Source of the DNA: Ornatilinea apprima
GTDB lineage: Bacteria; Chloroflexota; Anaerolineae; Anaerolineales; Anaerolineaceae
Direction of reading: 5' to 3'
NCBI RefSeq assembly: GCF_001306115.1
Contig: NZ_LGCL01000031.1
Span: 27,022 to 91,021, forward strand
Length of the DNA: 64,000 bases
The notes beneath the pieces are model-generated. The model searched no databases and was not told the origin of the DNA. It was given only the letters and a program-made list of their open reading frames with translations. Shown here piece after piece: positions 24,560 to 33,875 of this stretch (positions are counted from its first letter, which is position 1; each line of letters starts with the position of its first letter). The translations under genes were made by a program, and so were the position numbers.

Positions 24560-27500
24560 TCACTCGTTTTGTAGCTCGAGGAGCGTGCCTTCATCAAATG
24601 GATTTTGGCCGGCTTCCAATGCTTCTATCCAGGCATCTCGTTTCTGGCCATACTCCTCATAAGCGTCGATTTCTTTGGTGAATTCCACAAAAACTTTGAA
24701 GTCTTCCACCGCACCTTGATAATCGCCGGAAAGCGCGCGCGCCAGTCCGCGAGAGTCGTGAATCATCGGAACGATTTCTGGCTGCGATTGGTTTGCCAGG
24801 GAAATGGCCCGCTCACACGTCGGGAGTACCTGCTGGGCGTACCCATCAATGCTGCCCAACCAACACAAGCGATTGTTTAATGAATATTCATCAATCAACT
24901 CCGATTGCCGCAGCGATTCTGCATAAGCCCATTGGGCTGTTGGAATATCCTTGTCCGTTTGGGCGTCGTGAGCCAGGGTGATCATTTGATCCAGGGAGGA
25001 TGTCGACGCCGGCAAGTTGGGGCAGGTCTGTTGATAAGGGACTTCTGGAATATACTGCTTCCATTCTATATAGCTCAGATTGCGATTAACCATCTGGCAC
25101 ACATCAATATTTTGCGAGAGATAGCTCACATCCCAAAAACGGATGGTTTTATCTCCGCTGCCAGAGACCAATTGGCTGCCTTCCGTGTTGAAGGCGAGCG
25201 CGTAGATGGCGTCTTGATGCCCCAGCAGCGGCTGGCCAATACGCTTATGGCTGGAAACGTCCCAGAGAATGATGGAACGGTCAAAACTGGCCGACGCCAG
25301 TGTTTTACCATCCGGGCTGAACGCAATGGCGAAGACATCATCAGAGTGACCAGTCAGCGGCATGCCAATTTGCTGGTGTGTGGCGGCATCCAGAAGAATG
25401 ATTGAAGATTCGCTGCCCACGGCCAGAATGCTGCCATCGGGGCTGAAAACCAGACTGTTGGCGTTGGGTGAATACAATGGAACGGGCTGGCCAATTTGCT
25501 CTCGTTTGGCCACATCCCAAAAAATGAGTTTGTTGCTCAAAAGTCCGGCTGAAACCAGCGTTTTGCCGTCCGGGCTAAAAACCGCGGCGATGCCAACATG
25601 CGAATCAACGATCAACGGATCCGCGATTTGTTGATGGGTTTGGGTATCCCATAAGCGCACGGTTTGATCACGCCCGGCAGACGCCAGCAGGCGGCCATCC
25701 GGACTGAAGGCCACACTCATCACTTCCGCGGTATGCCCGAGCAGGGGCGCGCCGATGGGCTGGCGGGTAGCCGTGTCCCACAAAATGACGGATTTGTCGC
25801 CGCTGGCCGAGGCCAGCATGCTTCCATCCGGGCTGATGGCGAGACCGCGGATAAAGTCGGTGTGCTCCACCAGCGGCGCGCCTATCGGTTGGCGGGTAAC
25901 AGCATCCCAGAAAATAATAGCATTATCACCATCGCAAGAGATCAGCGTTTTTCCATCCGGGGTGAAGACGGTGCCAAAAATGCTGTCTGTGTGCCCCAAA
26001 AGGGGTTGATTGTTGATGCTGAATTTGGAAATATTCCAATTGATGATGGTTTCATCACTGCTCGCGGATACCAGACTCTTCCCATCTGAGCTGAAGGCGA
26101 TGCCATTGATGGTCTCGGTATGCGCTTTCAGGGCTTCCCCAATTTGTTCATGTGTTTTGGGATTCCAAATACGAATGGATTGGTCAAATCCGGCAGAAGC
26201 CATCAGGCTTCCATCCGAATTGAAGGCGATGCTGTAGATGGATGCGATATGCCCCCGCAGCGGAGCCCCCACCTGTTGCTGGGTGGCAATATCCCATAAT
26301 TTAATGGTGTCGTCCCAACTTGCGGAAGCCAGCAGACTTCCATCCGGGCTGATTGCCAGAGCCGTAATATGGCTGTTTTCTTCCATCGGCTCTCCAATGG
26401 GTTGGAGTGTTTCCGTATCCCACAGGATGATGGTGTTGTTTTCCCCATAAGAGGCCAGAGTCTTTCCATCCGGGCTAAATGCGGGGCTTGCTAAAAAGAT
26501 AGTGGTGTCTGGAATTCGAGTGGTTTCTCCTTTCTTTTGGAGAGTTGCCGCATCGAAGAAGCTAATATACCCGCTTTCATCTTCCGACAGGTTGGCGACA
26601 GCAATTATATTTCCATCACTACTGAACGAAACACCCAGGGCAATCGCCGATTCGCTCAGCCTGTATCGGACCGGTTCAGGTTGGGTAAGGTTCCATACAT
26701 ACACCCTGGAATCGCTTGCCAGCGAGGCAAGAAGATGCGAATTGGGACTGAAAGCCAGTTGACGCACATCATTTGCATGCGCAAGAATGGGGTCTCCGAT
26801 GGCCTGGTTTGTCTTCGCGTCCCATAAAATGATCGTTCCGTCTTCATCTCCCGAAGCGATGATGGCGCCATCCGGGCTATAGGCCACGGCCGTCACTGAG
26901 CTTAAGTGACCGCGCAAATAGGCGTGAATGGGCGCTTCAATCAATGCTTTACGAATCGCCAGGTGAGCTTCAACAGTATCCTCAACGGTCAGCGCCTGCT
27001 GGCCCAGCAGGGCGGCCTGGTCAAAGGGCAATCCCTCGGCCTGAGCCGCCAGCTGCCTGGAAAGAGCGATATTGGCCTGGTGTTGGGCTTCTTTGGCTTT
27101 TGAATCGGCAAGAGCTTTTAATTGCTCAGCTTCTTTTTGGCGGGTCAACGCCAGGTTTGCCTGCTGCTTTGCTTCTTCTTTTTGAATGCCGGCGAACACA
27201 CCAAATCCGGCGGCCAGCAGGGCGGCGATCACTGCCACCAATCCCACAATAGCGATGACCCGGTTGCGGGCGCGCAGGCGCGAAACGTTTTGCGCTTGTT
27301 CGGCGGCGCGCTGCTTCTCCGCTTCGGCAAGCTGGCGGGCGGTTTCCAATTCTTTTTGGCGCTGCGCCTCGCGAAGGTCGGCTTCACGTTGAACCAGCGC
27401 CCGAGATGCGGCAATAAATTCTTGATCCAGTTCGTCCAGCTCATCGGGGTTTGTTTGGCTAAATTCGAGCGCTTCGGCAAGGCGCGCGCCGCGGTAAAGG

Positions 27501-29188
27501 AGGCCCTCATCCTGCTGCATCTGCTGCCATTCCTGGGCGGAGGCAGATATCCTGCGCTGCAGGCGCAGGTTAGCCCGGTCTTCACTCAGCCAATCGCGCA
27601 GGCGCGGCCATTCTCGAATGAGCGCTTCGTGGGCGACCTCGGCGGTGGTTTCTGTGGTGGTGATCAGGCGCGCGTCGACCAGCTTTTTCAGCAGCTTACG
27701 GCTGGAGGGAAGGTCATTTGCTTTTGCATCAATTTCTGCCAGGAGGACACGCCTGCGGGTATCCTGGGTGCCTTCACCCAGTTCAGTGAGCTGCAAAAAG
27801 ATGCGCCGGGCTTGATGTTGTTCCGATTCGGATAATTGGCTGAACACCGTCTCGGCGGTGTGGGCGATAGCGCCGCGCACGCCGCCGGAATCAATGTATC
27901 CCCGCACGGTCATCCAGCGACCTTCGCGCCGCTCCCATGTCTCTAACAGGGCGTGCGAAAGCAATGGGAGTGCACCCGGTTCACCGACGACCTCGCGTAG
28001 GAGCAAATCGACCAAACCGGCTTCAAGTTGCCAATTCCCCTGTCTGGCAGGCTCTTCAATGGCTTTGCGCAGTTCTTCCGTGGTCATCGGTCCGATGAAT
28101 TGCTGGTTTTGGGTTACAGCCTCACGCAGGTTGGGGTAATCAGCGCAGTGCGCATAGAAGTCGGCGCGCAATGTGATCACCACCCGCATCAGACCACCCG
28201 TTTCCAGCGCGGCGGCAGTGATGAGATTATCAATGAAGGCCTTGCGCTCGGATAGGTCCTGGCACTGCGTGAACAATTCTTCGAATTGATCAACGACCAG
28301 CAATGCCTGCGGATTTGACCCTGGAAGCGTTTTGCCCATGAAGAGATGCAAGGCGCGGGGTGTTTGTTTGAAATCTTGAATGAGCGTGTCGGCGGCGGTA
28401 ACGGAAGCGGATTCTTTGGTCAGGCTCAAGGCGAGAGAATCCAAAGGGTGGGCGCCGGGTGTGATGATGTGAATCGGCCATTGGCTGGAGCCCTGTGGCG
28501 GATAGGTCTTGTCTGCTAAAGGAGAACCCTTGCGCAAAGCCGGGACCATTCCCGCGCGAACAATGGAAGATTTGCCGCTGCCCGACGCGCCAACAACCAC
28601 GGCCAGGAAGCGGTGATCGCGCAGGTTGCCAACCAGCCGGGCGATGAGCATTTCGCGCCCGAAGAAGAGTCCCGCGTCTGCTTCGTCAAAATAGTTCAAG
28701 CCTTTGTAGGGGCAATCACCTGGCTCGGGTGGTTGGAGAGAGGCGGGTGTTTCGCGCAACACGCGATTGGCAATGTTCACGTCACCGGCCAGAAGGCTGG
28801 GAATTGTTTTTGCCAGCCGGGCGGCATGCTGCTCGATGGGCGGAATGGTGGCATCCAGCCATTGGCGGCGCTTGAGAAAATACTCCAAACCAGAGGAATA
28901 GGGCACATTCTCGATAAGGAAGGGGAGGATGATCAACCCGTTGGCGTCCGCGTTGTGGATTTCGTTCAGCACCTGCGGAGAACTGTTGGACTGCGCAGAG
29001 TAGATCAGCACAAAAACCCGGGCCGATTGAATGGCGTTGGCAATAGCAGCCGCCCAGTCGGGGATACCGGGGATAAGCTCTTGAGAGGCCATCCAGCAGG
29101 AAATACCTTGAGATTGCAGAACGTTATATACGGTCTCCGCAGCCTGATGGTCTTTGGATGAATAGCTAATGAAAACATCGTGTGCCAT
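24560..29188 (-). CDS. TIR domain - STAND NTPase - TM - WD40 double propeller protein
   Basis: A 1542-residue signalling ATPase. TIR domain at about 1-150 (HDVFISYSSKDHQAAE, WMASQELIPG, then QVLNEIHNA with the Glu expected for NAD-cleaving TIRs). nSTAND-type NTPase about 165-580, with CPYKGLNYFDEADAGLFFGR, Walker A GASGSGKSS and Walker B LLVVDQFEELF. A charged coiled coil follows (about 620-675), then one TM helix (VIAIVGLVAVIAALLAAGF), a second short coil, and 14 WD40 repeats (about 780-1390), enough for two seven-bladed propellers. A helical, TPR-like tail ends the protein. Start at ATG 29188, before MAHDVFIS; an earlier frame extension overlaps the upstream gene. By homology the propellers sense, the STAND domain oligomerises, and TIR is the effector. 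Confidence 0.9.
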   Translation of the reverse strand: MAHDVFISYSSKDHQAAETVYNVLQSQGISCWMASQELIPGIPDWAAAIANAIQSARVFVLIYSAQSNSSPQVLNEIHNADANGLIILPFLIENVPYSSGLEYFLKRRQWLDATIPPIEQHAARLAKTIPSLLAGDVNIANRVLRETPASLQPPEPGDCPYKGLNYFDEADAGLFFGREMLIARLVGNLRDHRFLAVVVGASGSGKSSIVRAGMVPALRKGSPLADKTYPPQGSSQWPIHIITPGAHPLDSLALSLTKESASVTAADTLIQDFKQTPRALHLFMGKTLPGSNPQALLVVDQFEELFTQCQDLSERKAFIDNLITAAALETGGLMRVVITLRADFYAHCADYPNLREAVTQNQQFIGPMTTEELRKAIEEPARQGNWQLEAGLVDLLLREVVGEPGALPLLSHALLETWERREGRWMTVRGYIDSGGVRGAIAHTAETVFSQLSESEQHQARRIFLQLTELGEGTQDTRRRVLLAEIDAKANDLPSSRKLLKKLVDARLITTTETTAEVAHEALIREWPRLRDWLSEDRANLRLQRRISASAQEWQQMQQDEGLLYRGARLAEALEFSQTNPDELDELDQEFIAASRALVQREADLREAQRQKELETARQLAEAEKQRAAEQAQNVSRLRARNRVIAIVGLVAVIAALLAAGFGVFAGIQKEEAKQQANLALTRQKEAEQLKALADSKAKEAQHQANIALSRQLAAQAEGLPFDQAALLGQQALTVEDTVEAHLAIRKALIEAPIHAYLRGHLSSVTAVAYSPDGAIIASGDEDGTIILWDAKTNQAIGDPILAHANDVRQLAFSPNSHLLASLASDSRVYVWNLTQPEPVRYRLSESAIALGVSFSSDGNIIAVANLSEDESGYISFFDAATLQKKGETTRIPDTTIFLASPAFSPDGKTLASYGENNTIILWDTETLQPIGEPMEENSHITALAISPDGSLLASASWDDTIKLWDIATQQQVGAPLRGHIASIYSIAFNSDGSLMASAGFDQSIRIWNPKTHEQIGEALKAHTETINGIAFSSDGKSLVSASSDETIINWNISKFSINNQPLLGHTDSIFGTVFTPDGKTLISCDGDNAIIFWDAVTRQPIGAPLVEHTDFIRGLAISPDGSMLASASGDKSVILWDTATRQPIGAPLLGHTAEVMSVAFSPDGRLLASAGRDQTVRLWDTQTHQQIADPLIVDSHVGIAAVFSPDGKTLVSAGLLSNKLIFWDVAKREQIGQPVPLYSPNANSLVFSPDGSILAVGSESSIILLDAATHQQIGMPLTGHSDDVFAIAFSPDGKTLASASFDRSIILWDVSSHKRIGQPLLGHQDAIYALAFNTEGSQLVSGSGDKTIRFWDVSYLSQNIDVCQMVNRNLSYIEWKQYIPEVPYQQTCPNLPASTSSLDQMITLAHDAQTDKDIPTAQWAYAESLRQSELIDEYSLNNRLCWLGSIDGYAQQVLPTCERAISLANQSQPEIVPMIHDSRGLARALSGDYQGAVEDFKVFVEFTKEIDAYEEYGQKRDAWIEALEAGQNPFDEGTLLELQNE

Positions 29189-29214
29189 TTTGCGCGCCTT
29201 TGTGCCTTGCCAGT

Positions 29215-31128
29215 CTAGTTCTTTGTAATCTTCTTCGATGAAATCAGCGTATACCAATCGGTGGTATCGCTAACCATGAGAGAAATTGCCTGATGAGCAA
29301 GCCAGCTAAAGTCCTCGAAAGAAGACTCGGGCCGGGATTGCTCAAGAATAACGCGTGTTTTGATTTGTTGGAGGTCATTGACCATTTGCTGGCTGCGCTG
29401 CGATAAATCTTTGAACCCAATCAGGTTGTGAATGGAGAAGAAAGTAACCGCGAAACCAGGCAAAAGCATGGCCAGCATGTTGGCAAAAGAAGCCAAAAAG
29501 GTTTTCCCGTCCACGGCAACTTTGACCGCGCCGGTATAGAATTCGTGTTTCGCAATCCATTGGTTCAAACCCAACGATGGTTCGACTGCCTGAAAAACAG
29601 CCCGCGCAATGACCGTACCGATTCCCAGCCAGAACAGCCCCCAAGCCGTTTTGGTCAGTATGTTTGAAATCTTTCTGTAACGGGAAGCAACCAGCTTGTG
29701 ATAATGGATCTGATGGTCCAGCAGTGTTAAGAACTGGGTAAAAAAAGCTTCTTTAATTTCAGGCTGCTCAAAGTGAATGGGATGAATACTGGCTGCTCGC
29801 ACGATGCTCCTGATCCGGTGGCGGACGGGGGAGCTTTTGGGCAGCTTTTTCTCGAAGCCAGCGATGGTTGTATTGATAATGGGGATATTATAAGGAGAGA
29901 AATGCACAGCCATACGCAGGGTTTCGGCAAGATAGCGCTGATTGACGAAGTTCTTATGCCACCCACGATAGTCAGTCTGGTTGCTTAACCAGTTGATGGA
30001 GAGATTGAAAAAGGCTTGCATGCCAAACCCGGCTGCGGCCAGCCACACCCAATTCAGCGGAAGGTTGAAAAAGAGATACCCGCCCACGCTTTTTGCGTAA
30101 AAGCCGAGAGCCAGGGCAAGGTTGGCCAGTAAAGGCAGGATGGCCCTGAGAAGCAATGTGGAGCGGTATGCGTTGTTGAAGGAGATAGCTGCCGTGTCTG
30201 CCTGTTGGAACGATTGCTGCAAATAATCAACCTGTTTTTGGCTGGCTTGCAGGGCTTTTGGCAGAGCTGTGCTGTTCGACAGGTTGGGGTCCGAAGTTGG
30301 TTGAGCAGACGAAACTGGAAATAAACGAATAAAGTGAGGGTAAAAGCTCGCCCAAAAAGGCGTGTGTTTCACGCCGGGCTGGAAGAGGGCTGCCAGGTCT
30401 TTAGCGGCGGCCTGTCTTTCCGATTTTGACCCCAGTCCCAGCGTTCCATCGAGATAATCCACGAGCTGCTCGGTTTTGAAAGGCGCGCTATAGCTATCTT
30501 GACACCAATAAACCTGCTGTGGATGAAGCGGATCGAGCCATACGACGGGGATATGATTTTCCGCGGCTGTGCGGATGATCTCCCAGAGACTTCCCTCGCC
30601 ATACAATTCGCTTCCGTCCCACAGAGCGATCACCAGGTCGCACTGAGCCACCATCCAATGACTCATTTCGCGCAGGCTTTTCGCCGTCAGAGTGGGGGGC
30701 ATATCAAATTCGACCAGGGGATATGAATCCAGCAGGAATGGATCGATTTTCTGGTATTGCTGGGTGGTTGAGGGGGACGGGGAAATGCAATAGGGGGAAT
30801 AACCCAAACCGACCGCGGTCTGAAGTGGAAAATCCCCCAGCAAGGGTGAATAGAGGATTTTCAGGTCGAGGGTTTTTTCGTCAAAACCGAGGCAATTCTG
30901 GTTATAGGGCAGAACCAGGTTTTTGACCTGCGCAAAGATGCTGGTGATATGCTTGATCACTTCTTCATGATTGAAGGAAGTGGAAAAACTGCCAGCAACG
31001 GCCAGGTTGAAAACAAGGGGAGGAAATGGATGATCAAGGGAAACAGATTCAATTTGGGTTGCGCGCTGGGGTGATTGTTTCATTGGAACCTGCTGTTGTG
31101 GTGGGCTTTGAAGATTCATAAGGGCCAT
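29215..31128 (-). CDS. SLOG-like domain fused to four-TM membrane region
   Basis: A 637-residue protein. Residues 40-250 have a Rossmann-like SLOG pattern related to the small SLOG gene: FNLAVAGSFSTSF, SHWMVAQCDLVIALWDGSE and GEGSLWEIIRTAAENHIP. The remaining part has four hydrophobic helices (about 325-345, 350-372, 485-505, 535-560) separated by a ~110-residue cytoplasmic region (RGWHKNFVNQRYLAETLRM) and ends in a basic tail. The architecture (nucleotide sensor plus membrane helices) recalls SLOG/SLATT-type effectors that could perforate or depolarise the membrane. First gene of the set; the TIR gene begins 26 bases later. The start is an ATG without a good ribosome site. Confidence 0.65.
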   Translation of the reverse strand: MALMNLQSPPQQQVPMKQSPQRATQIESVSLDHPFPPLVFNLAVAGSFSTSFNHEEVIKHITSIFAQVKNLVLPYNQNCLGFDEKTLDLKILYSPLLGDFPLQTAVGLGYSPYCISPSPSTTQQYQKIDPFLLDSYPLVEFDMPPTLTAKSLREMSHWMVAQCDLVIALWDGSELYGEGSLWEIIRTAAENHIPVVWLDPLHPQQVYWCQDSYSAPFKTEQLVDYLDGTLGLGSKSERQAAAKDLAALFQPGVKHTPFWASFYPHFIRLFPVSSAQPTSDPNLSNSTALPKALQASQKQVDYLQQSFQQADTAAISFNNAYRSTLLLRAILPLLANLALALGFYAKSVGGYLFFNLPLNWVWLAAAGFGMQAFFNLSINWLSNQTDYRGWHKNFVNQRYLAETLRMAVHFSPYNIPIINTTIAGFEKKLPKSSPVRHRIRSIVRAASIHPIHFEQPEIKEAFFTQFLTLLDHQIHYHKLVASRYRKISNILTKTAWGLFWLGIGTVIARAVFQAVEPSLGLNQWIAKHEFYTGAVKVAVDGKTFLASFANMLAMLLPGFAVTFFSIHNLIGFKDLSQRSQQMVNDLQQIKTRVILEQSRPESSFEDFSWLAHQAISLMVSDTTDWYTLISSKKITKN

Positions 31129-31207
31129 TCATTCGCGCGCCCTGTTGAATCTATTCCTATTTAATTGTGAGAACCACACTGCTGTGCTTTATGGAAATTA
31201 AAAAGCA

Positions 31208-31213
31208 ATTATA
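31208..31213 (-). promoter_or_regulatory. possible -10 box for the four-gene SLOG/TIR operon
   Basis: TATAAT on the minus strand, about 80 bases upstream of the first start codon. No convincing -35 is seen, so the call is tentative. The remainder of 31129-31349 holds nothing else recognisable. Confidence 0.35.
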
Positions 31214-31349
31214 CTCTTCCTCCAAGTTTATGGTGATTAAGATTCCTGGCAAATCGGCCAGACTGTTTTCGTCAAACAGCAATCACGTAATGTAGACCAT
31301 CATTTTTTTCTGCACGCCAGTCGAATCAGTTTTCCGTTTCTGTAAATTT

Positions 31350-32510
31350 TTACCGGCGCGTATACGTCCAGAAGACGCACTGGCTCTCACCGGTGAAGCC
31401 GTCTTCGGTAAACGTCATGGTAACAATATCAACGCCATCACTGGCCTGGTAGGTATTTTCGTCTACTTTGGCGAACTGGCTCTGCTGGTTTCCGCTGGCA
31501 AGAATGACCTGGTTCCCTTCAAAGCGGATTTGCATCTGGTTGATTTCACCGGAGGCCGGTCCGCTGCAATTGCCCGAATAGCTCGCTGTGTAAGTGTAGT
31601 TATGCGTGCCGCTGTTCGCCTGTTCGGCGCTGCTTAACGGCGCGTCTGGATCTACGGTGATGGTGGGGCGCAATACCGGCGCCGGGGTGGCAGTAATGGT
31701 TGGGGTTGAGGAGGGCAGCGGTGTTTGGTTGGGTTCAACAGCCTCTGTGGGAGTGGGCGTTTTTGTGTATCTGGCCACTTTGGTCAAGGTTTGATTGCGG
31801 GCAGCTTCCGTTTGGCGCATGAATTCAAGATCGATATACATTTCTTCCCAGTCGGAATATGCGTCCAGCTCATAACGTTGAACTGGCGCGGGATTCTGAC
31901 ATTTCTTCACTGTCCATTCATCCTTTGTGCTAGTTGATATTTTTACCCCGGAAATTAAATGGCAGCTAAGCGGAGATTCTTGCGGGTTGTAATCAATTTC
32001 GGCATTCACGTTCCCTTCAAAGCAGGTGATGTCTGCGGTGTTCAAGGACGAAATATATTGAACCGCCATTTTTGAGCCAACGATACTGCCGGTCATGACC
32101 GGGGTATGCACTTTGAAGCTGCCGCCCCCCAATTCTTTGGTGACGCGAACATATATCAGCCCATCTGCAAGATCAAACAACGTGATCGGGTCTTGGAGGG
32201 ACGTGGAAAAAGTGACCAGCGAAGCCTGAGTATTGGGGGTGATGCCCACCAATGAGCCGTCGTTGATTTCCAGATACACCCAGGTATCTTCACCCGTGCG
32301 GATGATATCGCCCGGTTGGATGATAGTTTTATGTTCCAGAATCTGCCAGTTTGCTTCCCCATTTCTTAATATCTCAGGCTGCCCGCTGCGGGTGAGGGCA
32401 ACCATTTGGCGGCTGGATGCTTCGACTGCCGGGCTGCTGCAAGCCGATAATACAAAAAGGAGAACAATTAAGGTAGCGAGAATCATGGCTGCAAGACGTT
32501 TGCTTTGCAT
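31350..32510 (-). CDS. FecR-domain lipoprotein
   Basis: A 386-residue exported lipoprotein. Signal peptide with lipobox LSAC (Cys near 24), then a FecR-like beta domain (about 35-190): IIQPGDIIRTGEDTWVYLEI, GIIPNT-like GITPNTQASL and VHTPVMTGSIVGSK are typical. A Thr/Pro-rich linker (about 255-295) leads to a C-terminal beta-rich domain with a Cys pair (SGNCSGPAS and ESQCVFW). FecR domains outside iron systems are surface or envelope sensors; the role here is unknown. GGGGGAGG lies just upstream of the ATG. It is separated by 221 bases from the SLOG/TIR set and has its own leader. Confidence 0.8.
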   Translation of the reverse strand: MQSKRLAAMILATLIVLLFVLSACSSPAVEASSRQMVALTRSGQPEILRNGEANWQILEHKTIIQPGDIIRTGEDTWVYLEINDGSLVGITPNTQASLVTFSTSLQDPITLFDLADGLIYVRVTKELGGGSFKVHTPVMTGSIVGSKMAVQYISSLNTADITCFEGNVNAEIDYNPQESPLSCHLISGVKISTSTKDEWTVKKCQNPAPVQRYELDAYSDWEEMYIDLEFMRQTEAARNQTLTKVARYTKTPTPTEAVEPNQTPLPSSTPTITATPAPVLRPTITVDPDAPLSSAEQANSGTHNYTYTASYSGNCSGPASGEINQMQIRFEGNQVILASGNQQSQFAKVDENTYQASDGVDIVTMTFTEDGFTGESQCVFWTYTRR

Positions 32511-32705
32511 TCAAACCTCCCCCGGATTGTGGATGTTGGAAGGACGGATTCCAGTCTATTTTTACCCCAAAGAGATTTTGCTTAATTATAGATGATTTTC
32601 TCTACGGCGGATTTGAGCGTTTGCTTGTATACTGGCATGAGAAATGTTGTTTCTGACCCGACCGCGAATTGAAATTCCACCATATTAAGGAAAAGGAGCC
32701 GCGTT

Positions 32706-33377
32706 ATGCCGATCCCCGATAGCTGGCTTCCCGCTTTGGTCGGTGAGACCACCCAGCCCTACTACGAGCAGCTTTACCGGTTTGTGAGTGAGGAACGCCG
32801 AAAATATCGAGTCTATCCGCCAGCGGAAGATGTGTTCAACGCCCTGCGCTACACACCATTTGAGCGCGTGCGCGTGGTGATCATTGGACAGGACCCATAC
32901 CATGATGAAAACCAGGCGCATGGATTGGCCTTTTCCGTGCGCCCGGGGGTGGCTGTTCCCCCTTCGCTATTGAATATTTATAAAGAGCTGCGGGATGATG
33001 TTCAATTTCGCATCCCCAACCACGGCTGCCTGATACCCTGGGCTGAACAGGGGGTGCTGCTGCTGAATGCTGTGCTGACGGTGCGCGCTCACCAAGCCAA
33101 TTCGCATCAGGGAAAGGGTTGGGAGAGTTTCACCGATGCTGTGCTGCGCGCAATCAACGCCAGAGAAAGCCGGGTGGTCTTTCTGTTGTGGGGAAGCTAT
33201 GCCCAACGCAAGGCCGAATGGATTGACAGCAACCGGCACACCGTGCTGAAGGCGCCGCACCCTTCACCCCTTTCCGCCTCGCGCGGGTTCTTCGGCTGCC
33301 GGCATTTCTCCAAAGCCAATCTGGCTCTCCAGTCGGCCGGGCTGCCGCCGATTAACTGGCAGCTGGCAGATTTGTAA
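32706..33377 (+). CDS. ung: uracil-DNA glycosylase (family 1)
   Basis: A 223-residue DNA repair enzyme that removes uracil from DNA. Motif A GQDPYH with the catalytic Asp (about residue 62), [17 protein letters not shown] with the Asn region, [11 protein letters not shown] and the His of [14 protein letters not shown] near 182 identify the UDG family 1 fold; full length for the family. AAGGAG lies upstream of ATG 32706. A single-gene unit. It is well conserved and needs no context for the assignment. Confidence 0.96.
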   Translation: MPIPDSWLPALVGETTQPYYEQLYRFVSEERRKYRVYPPAEDVFNALRYTPFERVRVVIIGQDPYHDENQAHGLAFSVRPGVAVPPSLLNIYKELRDDVQFRIPNHGCLIPWAEQGVLLLNAVLTVRAHQANSHQGKGWESFTDAVLRAINARESRVVFLLWGSYAQRKAEWIDSNRHTVLKAPHPSPLSASRGFFGCRHFSKANLALQSAGLPPINWQLADL

Positions 33378-33414
33378 AATTTAGGAAGGAAGATGGTTTC
33401 TGGAAACTAATTGA

Positions 33415-33834
33415 TTAGACCAAAGCTGCCAGCAAGAATACCACAATCAAAATAAAAATCATCACCCCTAATACCGTGGAGTAATTCTTAGGGTCAACTT
33501 GCCCATTCCGGTCCATTTTTCTAATGAGTGGGAACAGTCGCCCATAAAAGGACAGGGTCGCGGCGGCAAGCGCCAGCAGGCTTAATCGCTGCAGGTTCAA
33601 ATCTCCAAACAGGGCGATCACCCCCAGGAGCAAAAGAAAGATTAATTTTGCTCCGGCTACCCAATTAACCAGGTATTGAATGAAGTCGTGAATTTCAGGG
33701 TATTGTTTGGATTCTTCCCAGGCAGAAAATACGCCCACCGCGTTGGCTCTTTTTGAGCCGGGGGCGAAATATAGCGCCAACACATTGGAAGTCTCCAGAA
33801 TGATGAACGAGATAATCACGATTTTTGCAATCAT
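33415..33834 (-). CDS. small four-helix membrane protein, unknown function
   Basis: A 139-residue protein with four predicted TM helices (about 3-22, 55-78, 80-98, 118-138) joined by short loops and a conserved-looking WEESKQYPEIHDF stretch after the first helix. I do not recognise a family. It begins with a good ribosome site (GAGGAG) and lies 41 bases downstream of the FAD oxidoreductase gene on the same strand, so it may share its transcript. Confidence 0.65.
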   Translation of the reverse strand: MIAKIVIISFIILETSNVLALYFAPGSKRANAVGVFSAWEESKQYPEIHDFIQYLVNWVAGAKLIFLLLLGVIALFGDLNLQRLSLLALAAATLSFYGRLFPLIRKMDRNGQVDPKNYSTVLGVMIFILIVVFLLAALV

Positions 33835-33875
33835 GGTTTGATCTCCTCACGCATATGGCCAGACCCACTCGCCGA

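Noticed and set aside
27122..27835. 237-residue plus-strand frame
   Set aside because: Antisense to the TIR-STAND gene, with no ribosome site or family match.
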